Below are positions 7,636 to 16,896 of a DNA stretch of 64,000 nt, piece after piece. The stretch is from NCBI RefSeq assembly GCF_900156315.1, contig NZ_FTNI01000004.1:124001-188000 (forward strand), in the 5' to 3' direction. Positions within the stretch are counted from its first letter, which is position 1, and every line of letters starts with the position of its first letter. The notes beneath the pieces were generated by a model. The model did not search any database, was not told the DNA's origin, and saw only the letters and a list, made by a program, of their open reading frames with translations. This stretch comes from Microbispora rosea. Lineage in GTDB: Bacteria; Actinomycetota; Actinomycetes; Streptosporangiales; Streptosporangiaceae. Made by a program: the position numbers and the translations under genes.

Positions 7636-9501
7636 ATGAACCTCAGCCTTAGCGACATCGTGCCTCCGCTGCGCTGGACCGCGCCCAGCCAGGTAGAGCC
7701 GATCGCGAGCGACCCCGGTCTTCCCGACGCGTGGTGGCAGGCGCTTCCCCTCGACCGGGCCTGCGCGGCGGTGGGAACCAGCCAGGTCGCCTCCCGGCTC
7801 GCCGACCTAACCACCGCCTGCTGGGCGCACCTGGTCCTCGGCGACATCCTCCCGCTGCTGAGGTTCACGCACCCCGAGGAGAGCCTCCAGACGCCCGGCC
7901 CGCGGGAGAGCGTCCACGACCTGTACGTCGACGTGATCGACAAGCTGCTCGCCACGGAGCCCGCGCAGGAGCCGGCCGGGGCGGCGGTTCCGCCGGCCCT
8001 CCCCGAACGGCCGATGCCCGAGATCGTCGACGAGATCTTCGCCCGGCTGGACGACCGCCAGCGGGCCATCGCGCGCGACCGGCTCTACTTCGACACCTCC
8101 CAGCAACCGGGACAGGGCCAGCGGGCCACGCTGGACGAGCTGGCCCAGCGCTTCTCCGTCACCCGCGAGCGCATCCGGCAGATCGAGCGCGACCTGCGCG
8201 ACCACGTGATGGACTGGCTGAACGGCCCGTCCGCCGCGCCGCTGAACGCCCACCTGTCCTGGCTGCGCACCCGGCTGGGCTCGGCCGTGCCCGCCGACGA
8301 CCTGGCCGCCGCCGTGCCGTGGCACCGCACCGAGCTGATCACGCTCGCGATCCCCGCCTGGCGGGTCGTCCGTACGCTCCTGACCGGGTATGAGCAGGTG
8401 GACGGCTGGCTGATCGCGGGCGGCGCCGACGAGCTCAGGGAGAAGACCCGGCAGCTGTTCGCCGATGGCCCCCGTCCGCTGGAGGAGGCGGTCTCCCTCG
8501 TCGCCCAGCTCGGCATCCGGGAGGACGTCGCCGAGCGCTGGCTGACGTCGGTGCCGCAGCTGCGGATCATGGACGGTCACGTCGTCCCCTGGCCGCGCAG
8601 CATGGGTGACAAGGCGGAGGCCGTGCTGGCCGTCGCCCACGCCCCGCTCACCCCCGAGGACATCCAGTCCCGCATCGCCGAGGACTACAGCCTCGTCGGC
8701 ATCCGCAACCAGCTCGCCTCCGACGAGCGGTTCATCCGGCTCGACCGCAGCAAGTACGGACTGCGGCGCTGGGGCGGCGACGAGTACCTGGGCATCCGGG
8801 AGATGATCATCAGGGAGATCGAGCGTGCGGGCGGCGAGGCGTCCGTGAGCACGGTCGTGGACAACCTGACCTCCCGCTACGACGTGAGCGAGAACTCCAT
8901 CAGGGCGTACGCCGGAGGGCCCGGGTTCGAGCGGACCCAGCGCGGCTTCATCAAGGTGGCCGTCCAAGACCAGGCCGAGGCCTACCAGCCGCGCCGGGAC
9001 GTGTCGATGACCCGCCGCTGCTTTCGCAGCAGGGACGGCCGCTGGTGGCACCGGGTCGACGTGAACGCCGAGCACCTGCGCGGCTCGGGCTCCCCGCTAC
9101 CGACCGGCTTCGCCGCGCACCTCGGCATGGCGCCAGGGGGGCAGCTCACCGCCTCCACCACGTCGGGTGAGGTGGTGATCAGCTGGCACAACCAGCCGAC
9201 CATCGGCTCGATCAGGCACGTGCTCGCCGAGTACAACGCGTCCGAGGGCGACCACGTCTTCCTCACGGTCTCCGACGGCGGCGAGCTGCTGACCCGCTTC
9301 CTGCCGGCGGCGGGGGCCGGGCTGCCCGCGATCAACCATGCGCTGCACCTGATCGGATACACCGCTCCGGTGGCGTCGGAGGCCGAAGGCCTGCGGCTCA
9401 TCGGCGCCCGCATCGGCCTGCCCGAGGGGTCCGCCCGCGAGGACGTCCTCGACCGCCTGCGCGAACGCGGCGACCGCGACATCCTGACCTTCCTCCCCTG
9501 A
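7636..9501 (+). CDS. Sigma-70 region 4 / winged-helix protein, cassette protein B
   Basis: A 621-residue paralogue of the 3918 product. It has the same N-terminal module (LSDIVPPLRW, LPDAWWQALPL). Near residues 164-186 is an intact sigma-70 region 4 helix-turn-helix, TLDELAQRFSVTRERIRQIE. Two winged-helix-like segments follow. One is at about 325-380 (LTPEDIQSRIAEDYS, then FIRLDRSKYGLRRW), resembling HARE-HTH, and one is at about 385-440. The C-terminal module starts MTRRCFRSRDGRWWHRVDV and ends RLRERGDRDILTFLP. No sigma regions 1-3 are seen, so it is not a sigma factor by itself. It probably binds DNA, or RNA polymerase at promoters. The ATG at 7636 lies 55 nt after the helicase stop. Confidence 0.75.
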   Translation: MNLSLSDIVPPLRWTAPSQVEPIASDPGLPDAWWQALPLDRACAAVGTSQVASRLADLTTACWAHLVLGDILPLLRFTHPEESLQTPGPRESVHDLYVDVIDKLLATEPAQEPAGAAVPPALPERPMPEIVDEIFARLDDRQRAIARDRLYFDTSQQPGQGQRATLDELAQRFSVTRERIRQIERDLRDHVMDWLNGPSAAPLNAHLSWLRTRLGSAVPADDLAAAVPWHRTELITLAIPAWRVVRTLLTGYEQVDGWLIAGGADELREKTRQLFADGPRPLEEAVSLVAQLGIREDVAERWLTSVPQLRIMDGHVVPWPRSMGDKAEAVLAVAHAPLTPEDIQSRIAEDYSLVGIRNQLASDERFIRLDRSKYGLRRWGGDEYLGIREMIIREIERAGGEASVSTVVDNLTSRYDVSENSIRAYAGGPGFERTQRGFIKVAVQDQAEAYQPRRDVSMTRRCFRSRDGRWWHRVDVNAEHLRGSGSPLPTGFAAHLGMAPGGQLTASTTSGEVVISWHNQPTIGSIRHVLAEYNASEGDHVFLTVSDGGELLTRFLPAAGAGLPAINHALHLIGYTAPVASEAEGLRLIGARIGLPEGSAREDVLDRLRERGDRDILTFLP

Positions 9502-9580
9502 TTCCGGGGATTTTCCTGTGAATGTGATCAGGATCCGGGGCCGGGACGGGGATGTCGGGGGCAGCACGTAGGCTCGGAGC

Positions 9581-10708
9581 ATGTTGCGGCTCCACGACAC
9601 CCTGACCCGGCAGGTCGTGCCCGTCGCCCCGGCCGGTTCGCGGATCCTGCGGATGTACACCTGCACCGCGCACGAGCCCGCCGGCCTCGCCGACCTGCGC
9701 CCCGCCCTGCTCGCCGACCTCGTCCGCCGCGTCGCCGAACGCGCCGGGCTGCGGGTGCTCGCCTGCCGCAACGTCTCCGACCTCGTCCACCGGAACGGCG
9801 GTCGCGGTCGTGACGGCGACGGCGCGTCCTTCGACGCCGACACGCTCGCGCTCAACATGCGCGCTCCCGAGCACTCCCCCAGGACCAGCGAGACGATGGG
9901 CCTGGTGATCGAGCTCATCGGGCGGCTGATCGAGCGCGGCCACGCGTACACCACCCCGGAGGGGGCGGTGTTCTTCGACGCGGCGTCCTTCCCCACGTAC
10001 GGCGAGATCTCCGGCAAGCCGGGCTCGGCGCCCGACTGGCCCCTCTGGGAGCCGGCGCCGGAATCGCCGGGGGACTCGGCCGGCGACCACGCCGGACCGG
10101 TCTGGAACGGGCCCTGGGGCCGCGGGCTCCCCGGCCACGACATGGAGTGCTCGGCCGCGCCGCTGCGGTTCCTCGGCCCCCGCTTCGACCTGTACGTGGG
10201 CCGTGCCGACCTGTGCTTCCCCCACCACGAGAGGGCACGGGCCCAGTCGAACGCCGCCACAGGACGGGAGGCCGCCGCCCACTGGGCGCACTCCGGGCAT
10301 CTGCTGTTCGAGGGCCGCCCGGCCGGCACCGGGGACGTCGTGCCGCTGTCCGGCGTCGTCGCCGCCGGTCTCGATCCCCTCGCCGTACGGCTGGCCCTGC
10401 TGGAGCACCACTACCGGCGGCCGGTCGACCTCACCTGGGACGCCCTTCGCGCCGCCGACGAGGAACTGCGGCGGCTCCGGCGGCGGGTGGCCGAATGGGC
10501 GGAGTCACCGAGCCGCCCGATCGACCAGGCACACTCCGAGCGCGTCCAGCGGGCATTGGACGACGACCTGGACACTCCTGCGGCGCTACGCCTGCTGCGC
10601 GATCTGGAGGCCGACGAGTCGATCGCGCCGGGGTCCAAGTTCGAAACCTTCCTCCACTTCGATCACGTGCTCGCCCTCGGCCTGCCCGCCGACATCGGCC
10701 GCATCTGA
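9581..10708 (+). CDS. Cysteinyl-tRNA synthetase-like protein lacking HIGH and KMSKS
   Basis: A 375-residue protein clearly derived from the CysRS catalytic fold. The N-terminus MLRLHDTLTRQVVPV matches the CysRS start. Zinc ligands are partly retained: the MYTC cysteine, the cysteine in HDMECSAAPL, and histidine in LCFPHHERARAQS. The second Glu of the usual HHENE is replaced. HIGH is missing (CTAHEPAGLADL where CGPTVYDYAHIGN is expected). KMSKS is replaced around GDVVPLSGVVAAG. It also lacks the anticodon-binding region, being shorter than the usual 460 residues. Cysteine adenylation by the normal mechanism looks impossible, so a cysteine-, tRNA- or protein-binding role is more likely. MshC is ruled out because it keeps both motifs. 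The start has only a weak Shine-Dalgarno. Confidence 0.75.
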   Translation: MLRLHDTLTRQVVPVAPAGSRILRMYTCTAHEPAGLADLRPALLADLVRRVAERAGLRVLACRNVSDLVHRNGGRGRDGDGASFDADTLALNMRAPEHSPRTSETMGLVIELIGRLIERGHAYTTPEGAVFFDAASFPTYGEISGKPGSAPDWPLWEPAPESPGDSAGDHAGPVWNGPWGRGLPGHDMECSAAPLRFLGPRFDLYVGRADLCFPHHERARAQSNAATGREAAAHWAHSGHLLFEGRPAGTGDVVPLSGVVAAGLDPLAVRLALLEHHYRRPVDLTWDALRAADEELRRLRRRVAEWAESPSRPIDQAHSERVQRALDDDLDTPAALRLLRDLEADESIAPGSKFETFLHFDHVLALGLPADIGRI

Positions 10709-11065
10709 CCGGCGTTCCTCGCGCCTGAACGGGCCGATCGGGATGTTTCTCGCATACCGACAGTCGAGTCACAACCGTGCGCAGCAGCAGGTCCAGGTCT
10801 AGGTACAGGTCCAGGTGCAGGCGCAGGCGCAGGTCCGCAAGCCGACGGACCGGTGGACCTGAGGACCGGAGCTGTGGACCGGCGGAGCTGTGGGCCGACA
10901 GGCCCAAGCCGCGTGCGGCTTTGGCCCGCTTACCCGGCCTCCGATGCGCGGGTGCAGCCGGACCACTCAACCTGTCGCTCCAACAATTCGCCGCTCACCT
11001 GGTGTGCAACGCACGACGCCATGAAAGAATTCGTATATACATTCGAATCAAGCTAGGAGGGCTCA
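10709..11065. other. 357-bp intergenic region with short repeats
   Basis: No coding region is supported. It holds the 6-bp tandem array at 10788-10835. A partly repeated GGACCGG...GAGCTGTGG unit lies at about 10863-10890. An AT-rich stretch near 11028-11048 just before the HNH gene probably contains that gene's promoter, but I see no clean -35/-10 pair. Confidence 0.5.
10788..10835 (+). repeat. Eight-unit 6-bp tandem repeat (CAGGTC-like)
   Basis: Eight consecutive hexamers match CAGGTC, CAGGTG, CAGGCG or TAGGTA. The array is non-coding and probably arose by slippage. Confidence 0.8.
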
Positions 11066-13636
11066 ATGGATCTGTTCACTAGCGATCCTGACCGCTCTCG
11101 TCGTTCGAATAACACTGGCGACGACTGGTGGGACCGGTTGATCGCCGACTCACCGTTGTGGTCCGTCGATGGCTCATCCGCCCGCGAGCACTTCCCGATC
11201 ATCGACCTCCACCCGCCGCGGCACACGAGCGCTAACACGAGCGGCAGCGGGCCCAGTGCCGAGAGCGCGCCCGGCACCGGAAGCACAAGCAGCCCGGGTA
11301 CGGGTGCCGACGGCGCGAACGGCCCGCGCGCTGATGGCCTTGATACCGATGGTGGTGATGCCGGTAGTCGTGGTGCCGGCGCGGATGCCGCCGATGCGGG
11401 TGGTCGTCCCCGTGCTCGGTCGTCGTGGGTGCTGGTGGGGTCGTTGCGTGAGTCGGCGCAGGCGTTGGCGTTGGCGCCGCTTCCCGAGGATGCGGATGTC
11501 TGCCTGGCTGAGGCGGAGGATTTGCTGTTCGCGCGGGACCGGATCACCTGCGCGCTGGCCGATCGGGTGGGGCGCGTGCATGCCGCTGGGCGGGCCAAGC
11601 AGCATGGGCATGCCTCCACCCGCAGCTGGCTGCGCACCGCCGCCGGGATGAACGTCGCCGGTGCGGGCCGCCTGCTGACGTTGGCGGTGGAGCTGGCGCG
11701 TCTGCCGCGGGTGCGGGAGAAGTTCGCCGCCGGCCAGTTGGCGGCGGGGGTGGTGGAGGCGATCTGCACCGCCACCGCCCAGTTGAGCGATGAGCACGCC
11801 GGTGTGGCCGAGCCGATCCTGCTGGAGCTGGCGGGCAAGGCAGGCGCGGCGGAGGTGGCCAAGGCCGGGCGTTACCTGCGGGCGGTGCTGGACCCCGACG
11901 GAGAAGACCACGACGAGCGGGCCGACTACGGGCGGCGATTCCTGCGGGTGCGCCCCGGGCGGGGCGGCGGCCTGGAAGGGGAGTTCTCCCTCCCCCGCGA
12001 AGCGGCAGCCCGGCTACGGGCCCTGCTGGACGCCTACGCCAAACCGCGGGCGGAGGGCGATGACCGGCCGCTGAGCGTGCGCCAGGCCGATGCCCTCATC
12101 GCCCTGCTGGAACAGAAGATCGCCACCGAACTCCTGGTCCTGGTCAACGCCGAATCCCTCCCCACCGACCCCGCCACCGGCGGCACCAACGACTCTGCCC
12201 CTGACGAGGCCGCCACCACCGACCCCGCCGCCACCACCGACTACCCCGCGGACCCTGACCATGCCGGAAGCACCGACGGCCCCAGCGAGGCCGACGACGC
12301 CGTCCCCGGCGCGATGGGCGACCCCGGTGACGTGGGCGGCGCCGACGACCCCAACGTCCCGGACGACCCCGACACCGGCGAGGACGAGGCAGATGGCGGT
12401 GCGGGGAGCGATGCCGGTGCCGATGGAGCCGCGAACGCCGGTGCCGGAAGCGCCGACCGTTCTTCCGTCGGTCCCCGCGATGAGGAGTCCCGCCAGCCAG
12501 GGCCCGACGAGCGCGGGGCTGGTGAGCACGGAACCTCCGAGCGTGAGACCGGTAGGCGCATCCGTGAGCACGGGACTGGCGAGCAGGGGGCCGGTGAGTG
12601 CGAGCCGCACGACACCGCGAGCGACGCCTCTACCAAGGGCGACCACACCACGCCCGTAGAGGGCGAAGACCACGACCGTGCCGCGACACAGACTGGGGCA
12701 ACGCACGCCGGACGGCGCGCGTCAGCATGGCCTACAGACGGCGGCCAGCCCTCGCACACAGCGCCTTCAGACACAGCGCTTTCGAACCCAGCACCCTGGG
12801 GCGCAACACCTTCCGGCATAGCGCCTGCCCACGCAGCGCAGCCGGATCCTCCTCCCGAGGATGCCTTCGCGCATCACGCGCACGCCGGGTCTCGGCCTGC
12901 GAGGGACTGCCGGCATGGGCAGGGCACGCGTGAGGACCTCAGCGACGTGCGCTGTGGCCAGGACCGCCATGACTTGGGCCGCCATCAGCCGGACTGCGAT
13001 GAGCCGGGCGGCGAGGAGCAGGGCCGGGCTCGGCAGGACGCGGCGGACGGCCAGGGCGCGTGCCGGTGTGGCAGCGCGGCGCGGTGCTCGTGTGCGACGC
13101 AGGCGCCGGGAACGGCGGGACCAGAGCCGGAGACGCCACCGGGACATCCACCGGGATCAGAGCCAGGGACGCCGGGGGCGCTGTTCGGGACGCCGCCGGG
13201 GGCGTTGCTGGGGACGGCGTTGGGGACGGTGCCGGGGTTGTTGCTGGCGACTGGGCAGATGCTGCCCGTCACCAGCGTGCACCGCCTGGCCCGCACCAGC
13301 ACCCTGGTGCGGCTGGTCATGGACGCCGAGGGGCAGGTGCTCGACATGGGCCGCAAAGTTCGCCTGGCCACCCCCGCCCAACGTAGGGCGATCTTCGCCC
13401 GCTACGCCACCTGCTGGATCGACGGCTGCCCACTCCCCGCCACCATGTGCCAGATCGACCACGCCGACAACTGGAGCACCGGCGGACTCACCGACCTGAA
13501 ACTCCTCGGCCCCGCCTGCCAGTTCCACAACCGCGACCGCTACCAGCACCCCCACCGCTACACCCGCCGCCAAACCGGCACCGACCGCTGGACCTTCACC
13601 TACGAGCGGCCCCGGCCCAGGCGACTACGGGAATGA
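11066..13636 (+). CDS. DUF222 / HNH endonuclease-domain protein (13E12 family), expanded
   Basis: An 856-residue protein. After a variable N-terminus, a DUF222 domain spans about residues 120-350 (ALADRVGRVHAAGRAKQHGH, then WLRTAAGMNVAGAGRLL). A very long low-complexity region rich in Asp, Gly, Ala, Pro, Thr and Glu runs from about 355 to 715. The C-terminal HNH nuclease module (about 775-832) has CWIDGC, CQIDHADNWSTGG and CQFHNRDR, including the metal and catalytic His/Asn positions. The family is often repetitive and mobile-associated in actinobacteria. Its nuclease activity is inferred from the motif. The ATG at 11066 has an AGGAGGG Shine-Dalgarno. The roughly 360-residue insertion is unusually long for the family, which is commonly 400-550 residues. 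Confidence 0.85.
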   Translation: MDLFTSDPDRSRRSNNTGDDWWDRLIADSPLWSVDGSSAREHFPIIDLHPPRHTSANTSGSGPSAESAPGTGSTSSPGTGADGANGPRADGLDTDGGDAGSRGAGADAADAGGRPRARSSWVLVGSLRESAQALALAPLPEDADVCLAEAEDLLFARDRITCALADRVGRVHAAGRAKQHGHASTRSWLRTAAGMNVAGAGRLLTLAVELARLPRVREKFAAGQLAAGVVEAICTATAQLSDEHAGVAEPILLELAGKAGAAEVAKAGRYLRAVLDPDGEDHDERADYGRRFLRVRPGRGGGLEGEFSLPREAAARLRALLDAYAKPRAEGDDRPLSVRQADALIALLEQKIATELLVLVNAESLPTDPATGGTNDSAPDEAATTDPAATTDYPADPDHAGSTDGPSEADDAVPGAMGDPGDVGGADDPNVPDDPDTGEDEADGGAGSDAGADGAANAGAGSADRSSVGPRDEESRQPGPDERGAGEHGTSERETGRRIREHGTGEQGAGECEPHDTASDASTKGDHTTPVEGEDHDRAATQTGATHAGRRASAWPTDGGQPSHTAPSDTALSNPAPWGATPSGIAPAHAAQPDPPPEDAFAHHAHAGSRPARDCRHGQGTREDLSDVRCGQDRHDLGRHQPDCDEPGGEEQGRARQDAADGQGACRCGSAARCSCATQAPGTAGPEPETPPGHPPGSEPGTPGALFGTPPGALLGTALGTVPGLLLATGQMLPVTSVHRLARTSTLVRLVMDAEGQVLDMGRKVRLATPAQRRAIFARYATCWIDGCPLPATMCQIDHADNWSTGGLTDLKLLGPACQFHNRDRYQHPHRYTRRQTGTDRWTFTYERPRPRRLRE

Positions 13637-13677
13637 GGGAGGCGGCCGGGGGGCGGCACCGGCAGCCGCCGGGAAGC

Positions 13678-14160
13678 TCAGACGCCGAGGCGCTGGTCGC
13701 TGACGAGGATGCCGTCCTCGTCGCTGTAGAGCCATGCGCCCGGGGCGAAGGTCACGTCGCCGAAGTTCACCGGGACGTCGATCTCCCCCAGGCCGGTCTT
13801 GGCGCTCTTGCGCGGGTTGGCGCCGAGCGCCTTGATACCGAGGTCGAACCCGGCCAGGGCTGCCGTGTCTCGTACCGCGCCGTTGATCACCACGCCCGCC
13901 CAGCCGTTCTCCATTGCCGAGGTCGCGATCATGTCGCCGAGCAGCGCCGTACGCAGCGATCCGCCGCCGTCGACCACCAGCACCCGGCCCTCGCCCGGTG
14001 TCGCGAGCACCTGTTTGACGAGCGCGTTGTCCTCCAGGCAGCGGACCGTGGCGATCTGGCCGGAGAATCGCGTGCGTGAGCCGTACGAGCGGAACTGGGT
14101 GACACAACTGTGCAGCGCGTCACCGTGGGCGTCGTAGAGATCAGCGGTCGCGAAGCTCAT
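13678..14160 (-). CDS. rraA: RraA-family protein
   Basis: A 160-residue protein with the RraA / demethylmenaquinone methyltransferase-like fold pattern: [11 protein letters not shown] at the start, [31 protein letters not shown], and [20 protein letters not shown]. In E. coli RraA binds and inhibits RNase E. Related proteins are class II aldolases (HMG/CHA aldolase), and the G-D-x20-R-D pattern of those enzymes is compatible here. A lyase role therefore cannot be excluded. The ATG at 14160 is chosen over in-frame starts further upstream because it begins exactly at the conserved N-terminus. Confidence 0.85.
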   Translation of the reverse strand: MSFATADLYDAHGDALHSCVTQFRSYGSRTRFSGQIATVRCLEDNALVKQVLATPGEGRVLVVDGGGSLRTALLGDMIATSAMENGWAGVVINGAVRDTAALAGFDLGIKALGANPRKSAKTGLGEIDVPVNFGDVTFAPGAWLYSDEDGILVSDQRLGV

Positions 14161-14273
14161 GGCCGCATTGTGCCAGTGCCCGCGCGGTCGTTGCCGCTGC
14201 CCGGAAATACGGGTTTGCCATTCCGTAAATGCCGTGATTATGGGAGCGAAGCGCACCGGGAAACAATGCGGAC

Positions 14274-15251
14274 GTGCATGATGTTTCGCGCTTCCGCCCG
14301 CTTCCGCTCACCGTGCTCGCCGCTGTCGCGCTCAGTGGGTGTCAGGCGAGCGGAACAGCCGTCGCGGGGGACGCCGCTCTCACCGCGTCGCCCGTGCTGA
14401 GCGGCAGCCAGACAGCTGGGCAGACAGCTGGGCAGACGTTCGAGAAGGCGACCGAGAAGGCAGTACGGATGCTCGACAACGCGATTCTCCCCCTGGACGC
14501 TTTCGCACCGACACCCGAACAGCAGGCTCGGCTCGTCAACGCCGTGCGCCACTCGGTGGCCCTGTGCACGAATAGGTTCGGAATGAAGGGTTACGACGAC
14601 ACTCCGTTGCCACCGCAGCGCGACACGACGCCCAGAGCCCGCCGTTACCTGTTCGTCGATCCTGCCCTCGCCGGCCGATACGGGTACGCCGTGCCGTTGC
14701 AGCCTCCCTCGCAGCAGCAGAAACCACCAAGATCCACGAAAGCGGGCGCGGGCATGACCCCGATCGAGGAGCAGGCCGTTCTGGGCGGGCGGGGGCCGAA
14801 GACGGTCAGGGGGATCCGCGTGCCGGAGGGCGGTTGCATCGGGGCGGCGAACCGGCGCGCGATGAAAGGGGTCCCACCCGACGCCGAGTTCCTGGTCGTC
14901 CGGCTGGAGTCGGAGGCGTACGACAAGTCGCTTCGTGATCCCCGGGTGAAGGCGGGGAACGCGGCGTGGAGCGCCTGCATGAAGAGAGCCGGCTACACCT
15001 ACTCGGCACCCGTCAAGGCGTGGGAGGACCCGCGCTGGCGAAAGGCGGGTGACAAGCGGGAGGAGGCCACCGCGGCGGTGACGGATATGCGCTGCAAGCT
15101 GCAGGTGGACTGTCTGAGCGTGCGGCTGACGAGTGAGATCGATGCGCAGCGGACGATCGCAAAGGGACACGGCCCCGAACTCCGGGCGTTCCGGCGGCAT
15201 CTGCGGACGCGACTGGCCAACGCCGCGGCGATGCTCGGAGAGCGGCCCTAG
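14274..15251 (+). CDS. Putative lipoprotein of unknown function
   Basis: A 325-residue protein with an N-terminal lipoprotein signal: a basic and hydrophobic stretch, then lipobox LSGC with Cys23. The mature part is hydrophilic, with a possible helical region ([16 protein letters not shown]) and five further scattered cysteines, as in [45 protein letters not shown]. The pattern of a cysteine near 'ACMKRAGY' resembles other actinobacterial secreted hypothetical proteins. I do not recognise an enzymatic domain. The GTG start at 14274 has no clear Shine-Dalgarno. It is divergent from rraA with a 113-bp gap. Confidence 0.65.
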   Translation: MHDVSRFRPLPLTVLAAVALSGCQASGTAVAGDAALTASPVLSGSQTAGQTAGQTFEKATEKAVRMLDNAILPLDAFAPTPEQQARLVNAVRHSVALCTNRFGMKGYDDTPLPPQRDTTPRARRYLFVDPALAGRYGYAVPLQPPSQQQKPPRSTKAGAGMTPIEEQAVLGGRGPKTVRGIRVPEGGCIGAANRRAMKGVPPDAEFLVVRLESEAYDKSLRDPRVKAGNAAWSACMKRAGYTYSAPVKAWEDPRWRKAGDKREEATAAVTDMRCKLQVDCLSVRLTSEIDAQRTIAKGHGPELRAFRRHLRTRLANAAAMLGERP

Positions 15252-15309
15252 CCACAGCCCGAGCCACAGCCGGAACCGCTCTCGCGCAAGCGCCATCCCG
15301 GCCGTCCCG

Positions 15310-16332
15310 TCAGGGGAGCGTACGGCTCTCGCCGACGGCGAGGTCCCACAGGTCGGCGGGATCGAGGCCGCGTGACTCCCACACGGCGCGGGCCTCGCGC
15401 ACGGGCTCCAGCAGCGGCTCGCCCGACAGCACGAACGTGCCCCAGTGCATGGTGGCCATCCGCCGCGCTCCCACGTCGAGGCAGCCCTGCACGGCCTGGG
15501 CGGGATCGACGTGGGAGACCTTCATGAACCAGCGCGGCTCGTAGGCGCCGACCGGCATGAGTGCGAGGTCGATGCCCGGGTAACGCTCACCGATCTGCGC
15601 GAACCGCTCCCCGTAGGCCGTGTCACCGGCGAAGTAGACCCGATGCTCGGGGGAGGTGAGCACCCATCCGCCCCACAGGGTGCGGCAGGTGTCCCAGAGG
15701 GTACGGCGGCTCCAGTGGTGAGCCGGGACGAAGTCGAATGTCACGTCGCCGAGGCGAGCCGACTCCCACCAGTCCAGTTCGGTCACGTCGCGGAAGCCTC
15801 GCCGCCGAAACCACCCGCCGAGCTTGGCAGGTGCGAAGACGGCCGTGTCCCTCGGCAGGCGGCGGATCGTCGGTGCGTCCAGGTGGTCATAGTGGTTGTG
15901 GCTGATCACGATCGCGTCGACTTCGGGCAGGTCGGACCAGGCGACGCCGGGAGGGGTCAGCCGCTGGCGCACGCCGGGGATCTTGCGTGACCACACCGGA
16001 TCGGTCAGCACGGTGAGCCCGCCGATCTGGAGCACGAACGTCGCGTGGCCGACCCAGGTCGCCACGGTCTCGGTCGCGGCGGCGCGGGGCAGGCCGACAC
16101 GGTGGACGGGAATCTGGTCGCTGTCCCCGATGTCGGGCCGCAACTGCCCGTGCCACATGACGCTGGTGACCTCGCGGAAGTCGGGAAGCGGGGCGGTCAG
16201 CCTGTCGGCGAAGCTGGACGGCCACCGGCGGGGTCCGGCGGGCCTAACAATCGGCGCGCTCGGCGCATTCGGAACGGGAGATACGGGGATTTCTGGGGCC
16301 TCAGGGCTTTCCGGGTGAATCGTCTGCGACAT
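15310..16332 (-). CDS. Metallo-beta-lactamase-fold hydrolase (NAPE-PLD / UlaG-like)
   Basis: A 340-residue MBL-fold protein. The dinuclear metal motif HxHxDH is present as SHNHYDHLD. The expected downstream ligands are in VPAHHWSRR, YFAGDTAYG and TMHWGTF. The order and the GPRRWPSSFADR-type N-terminus resemble N-acylphosphatidylethanolamine phospholipase D-like hydrolases. The actual substrate in bacteria is unknown. The ATG at 16332 is supported by a GGAG about 8 nt upstream; further upstream starts lack support. The N-terminal 40 residues are Pro-rich and probably disordered. Confidence 0.85.
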   Translation of the reverse strand: MSQTIHPESPEAPEIPVSPVPNAPSAPIVRPAGPRRWPSSFADRLTAPLPDFREVTSVMWHGQLRPDIGDSDQIPVHRVGLPRAAATETVATWVGHATFVLQIGGLTVLTDPVWSRKIPGVRQRLTPPGVAWSDLPEVDAIVISHNHYDHLDAPTIRRLPRDTAVFAPAKLGGWFRRRGFRDVTELDWWESARLGDVTFDFVPAHHWSRRTLWDTCRTLWGGWVLTSPEHRVYFAGDTAYGERFAQIGERYPGIDLALMPVGAYEPRWFMKVSHVDPAQAVQGCLDVGARRMATMHWGTFVLSGEPLLEPVREARAVWESRGLDPADLWDLAVGESRTLP

Positions 16333-16421
16333 GGGGAACTCCCTTCCGCTCTCCATGATCCCCGCAGGGCCGAAAATATTCCTCCTACGACTGGTTGATT
16401 CCCGCCATGTTTCCTCCACCC

Positions 16422-16859
16422 TCAGGCGGAATGCGACCTACTCCCCCTTCTCCTCCACCATGGGTGCATCCGGGGATAACCGCCGTCGTCCAGACCGGCC
16501 ATCCGCTCGAAAAGATTCCACGAGGCCGGATGACCGCAGACGGCGTACGAAACAGCCGAGGCGAGCACGTACAGCACGAGCATGGGCAGGCCGACGCAGA
16601 ACGCGTACTGGGTGGCGTGGCGGGACTCGTGGTCGAGCAGGCAGCCGGTGAGATAGCCCTCCCCGTGCTTGGTCAGGACGACGTTGCCCACCGTGAACGC
16701 CCCGGCGACGGGGAACGGGATGCGGTATCCGTGTGCGTAGACGAGGCCCCGCTCCCCCCTGCGGGTGCGGGCTCCGCCGATCCGCGCGATCAGCAGCCCG
16801 AGGGGCGTGGAGAGGTTGACGTAGTTGATGACCTGCCGGACCCGGTGCGACCGCCGCAT
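16422..16859 (-). CDS. Small membrane protein with HExxH motif, third gene of mshB operon
   Basis: A 145-residue protein conserved in style among actinomycetes (NLSTPLGLLIARIGGARTRR, YAHGYRIPFPVAGAFTVGN). It contains HESRH within LLDHESRHATQYAF, a match to the zinc-metallopeptidase HExxH signature, followed by a hydrophobic segment (CVGLPMLVLYVLASAV). It could be a membrane-bound metallopeptidase or a structural relative. No third zinc ligand can be assigned with confidence. I use the ATG at 16859; an in-frame GTG at 16886 would add nine residues and leave 10 nt to the upstream gene. Same strand and close spacing suggest an operon with the DUF6113 gene and mshB. Confidence 0.65.
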   Translation of the reverse strand: MRRSHRVRQVINYVNLSTPLGLLIARIGGARTRRGERGLVYAHGYRIPFPVAGAFTVGNVVLTKHGEGYLTGCLLDHESRHATQYAFCVGLPMLVLYVLASAVSYAVCGHPASWNLFERMAGLDDGGYPRMHPWWRRRGSRSHSA

Positions 16860-16896
16860 GTCCCCAGGATCCGCGCCCGGTCCCACCTGTACAAGC

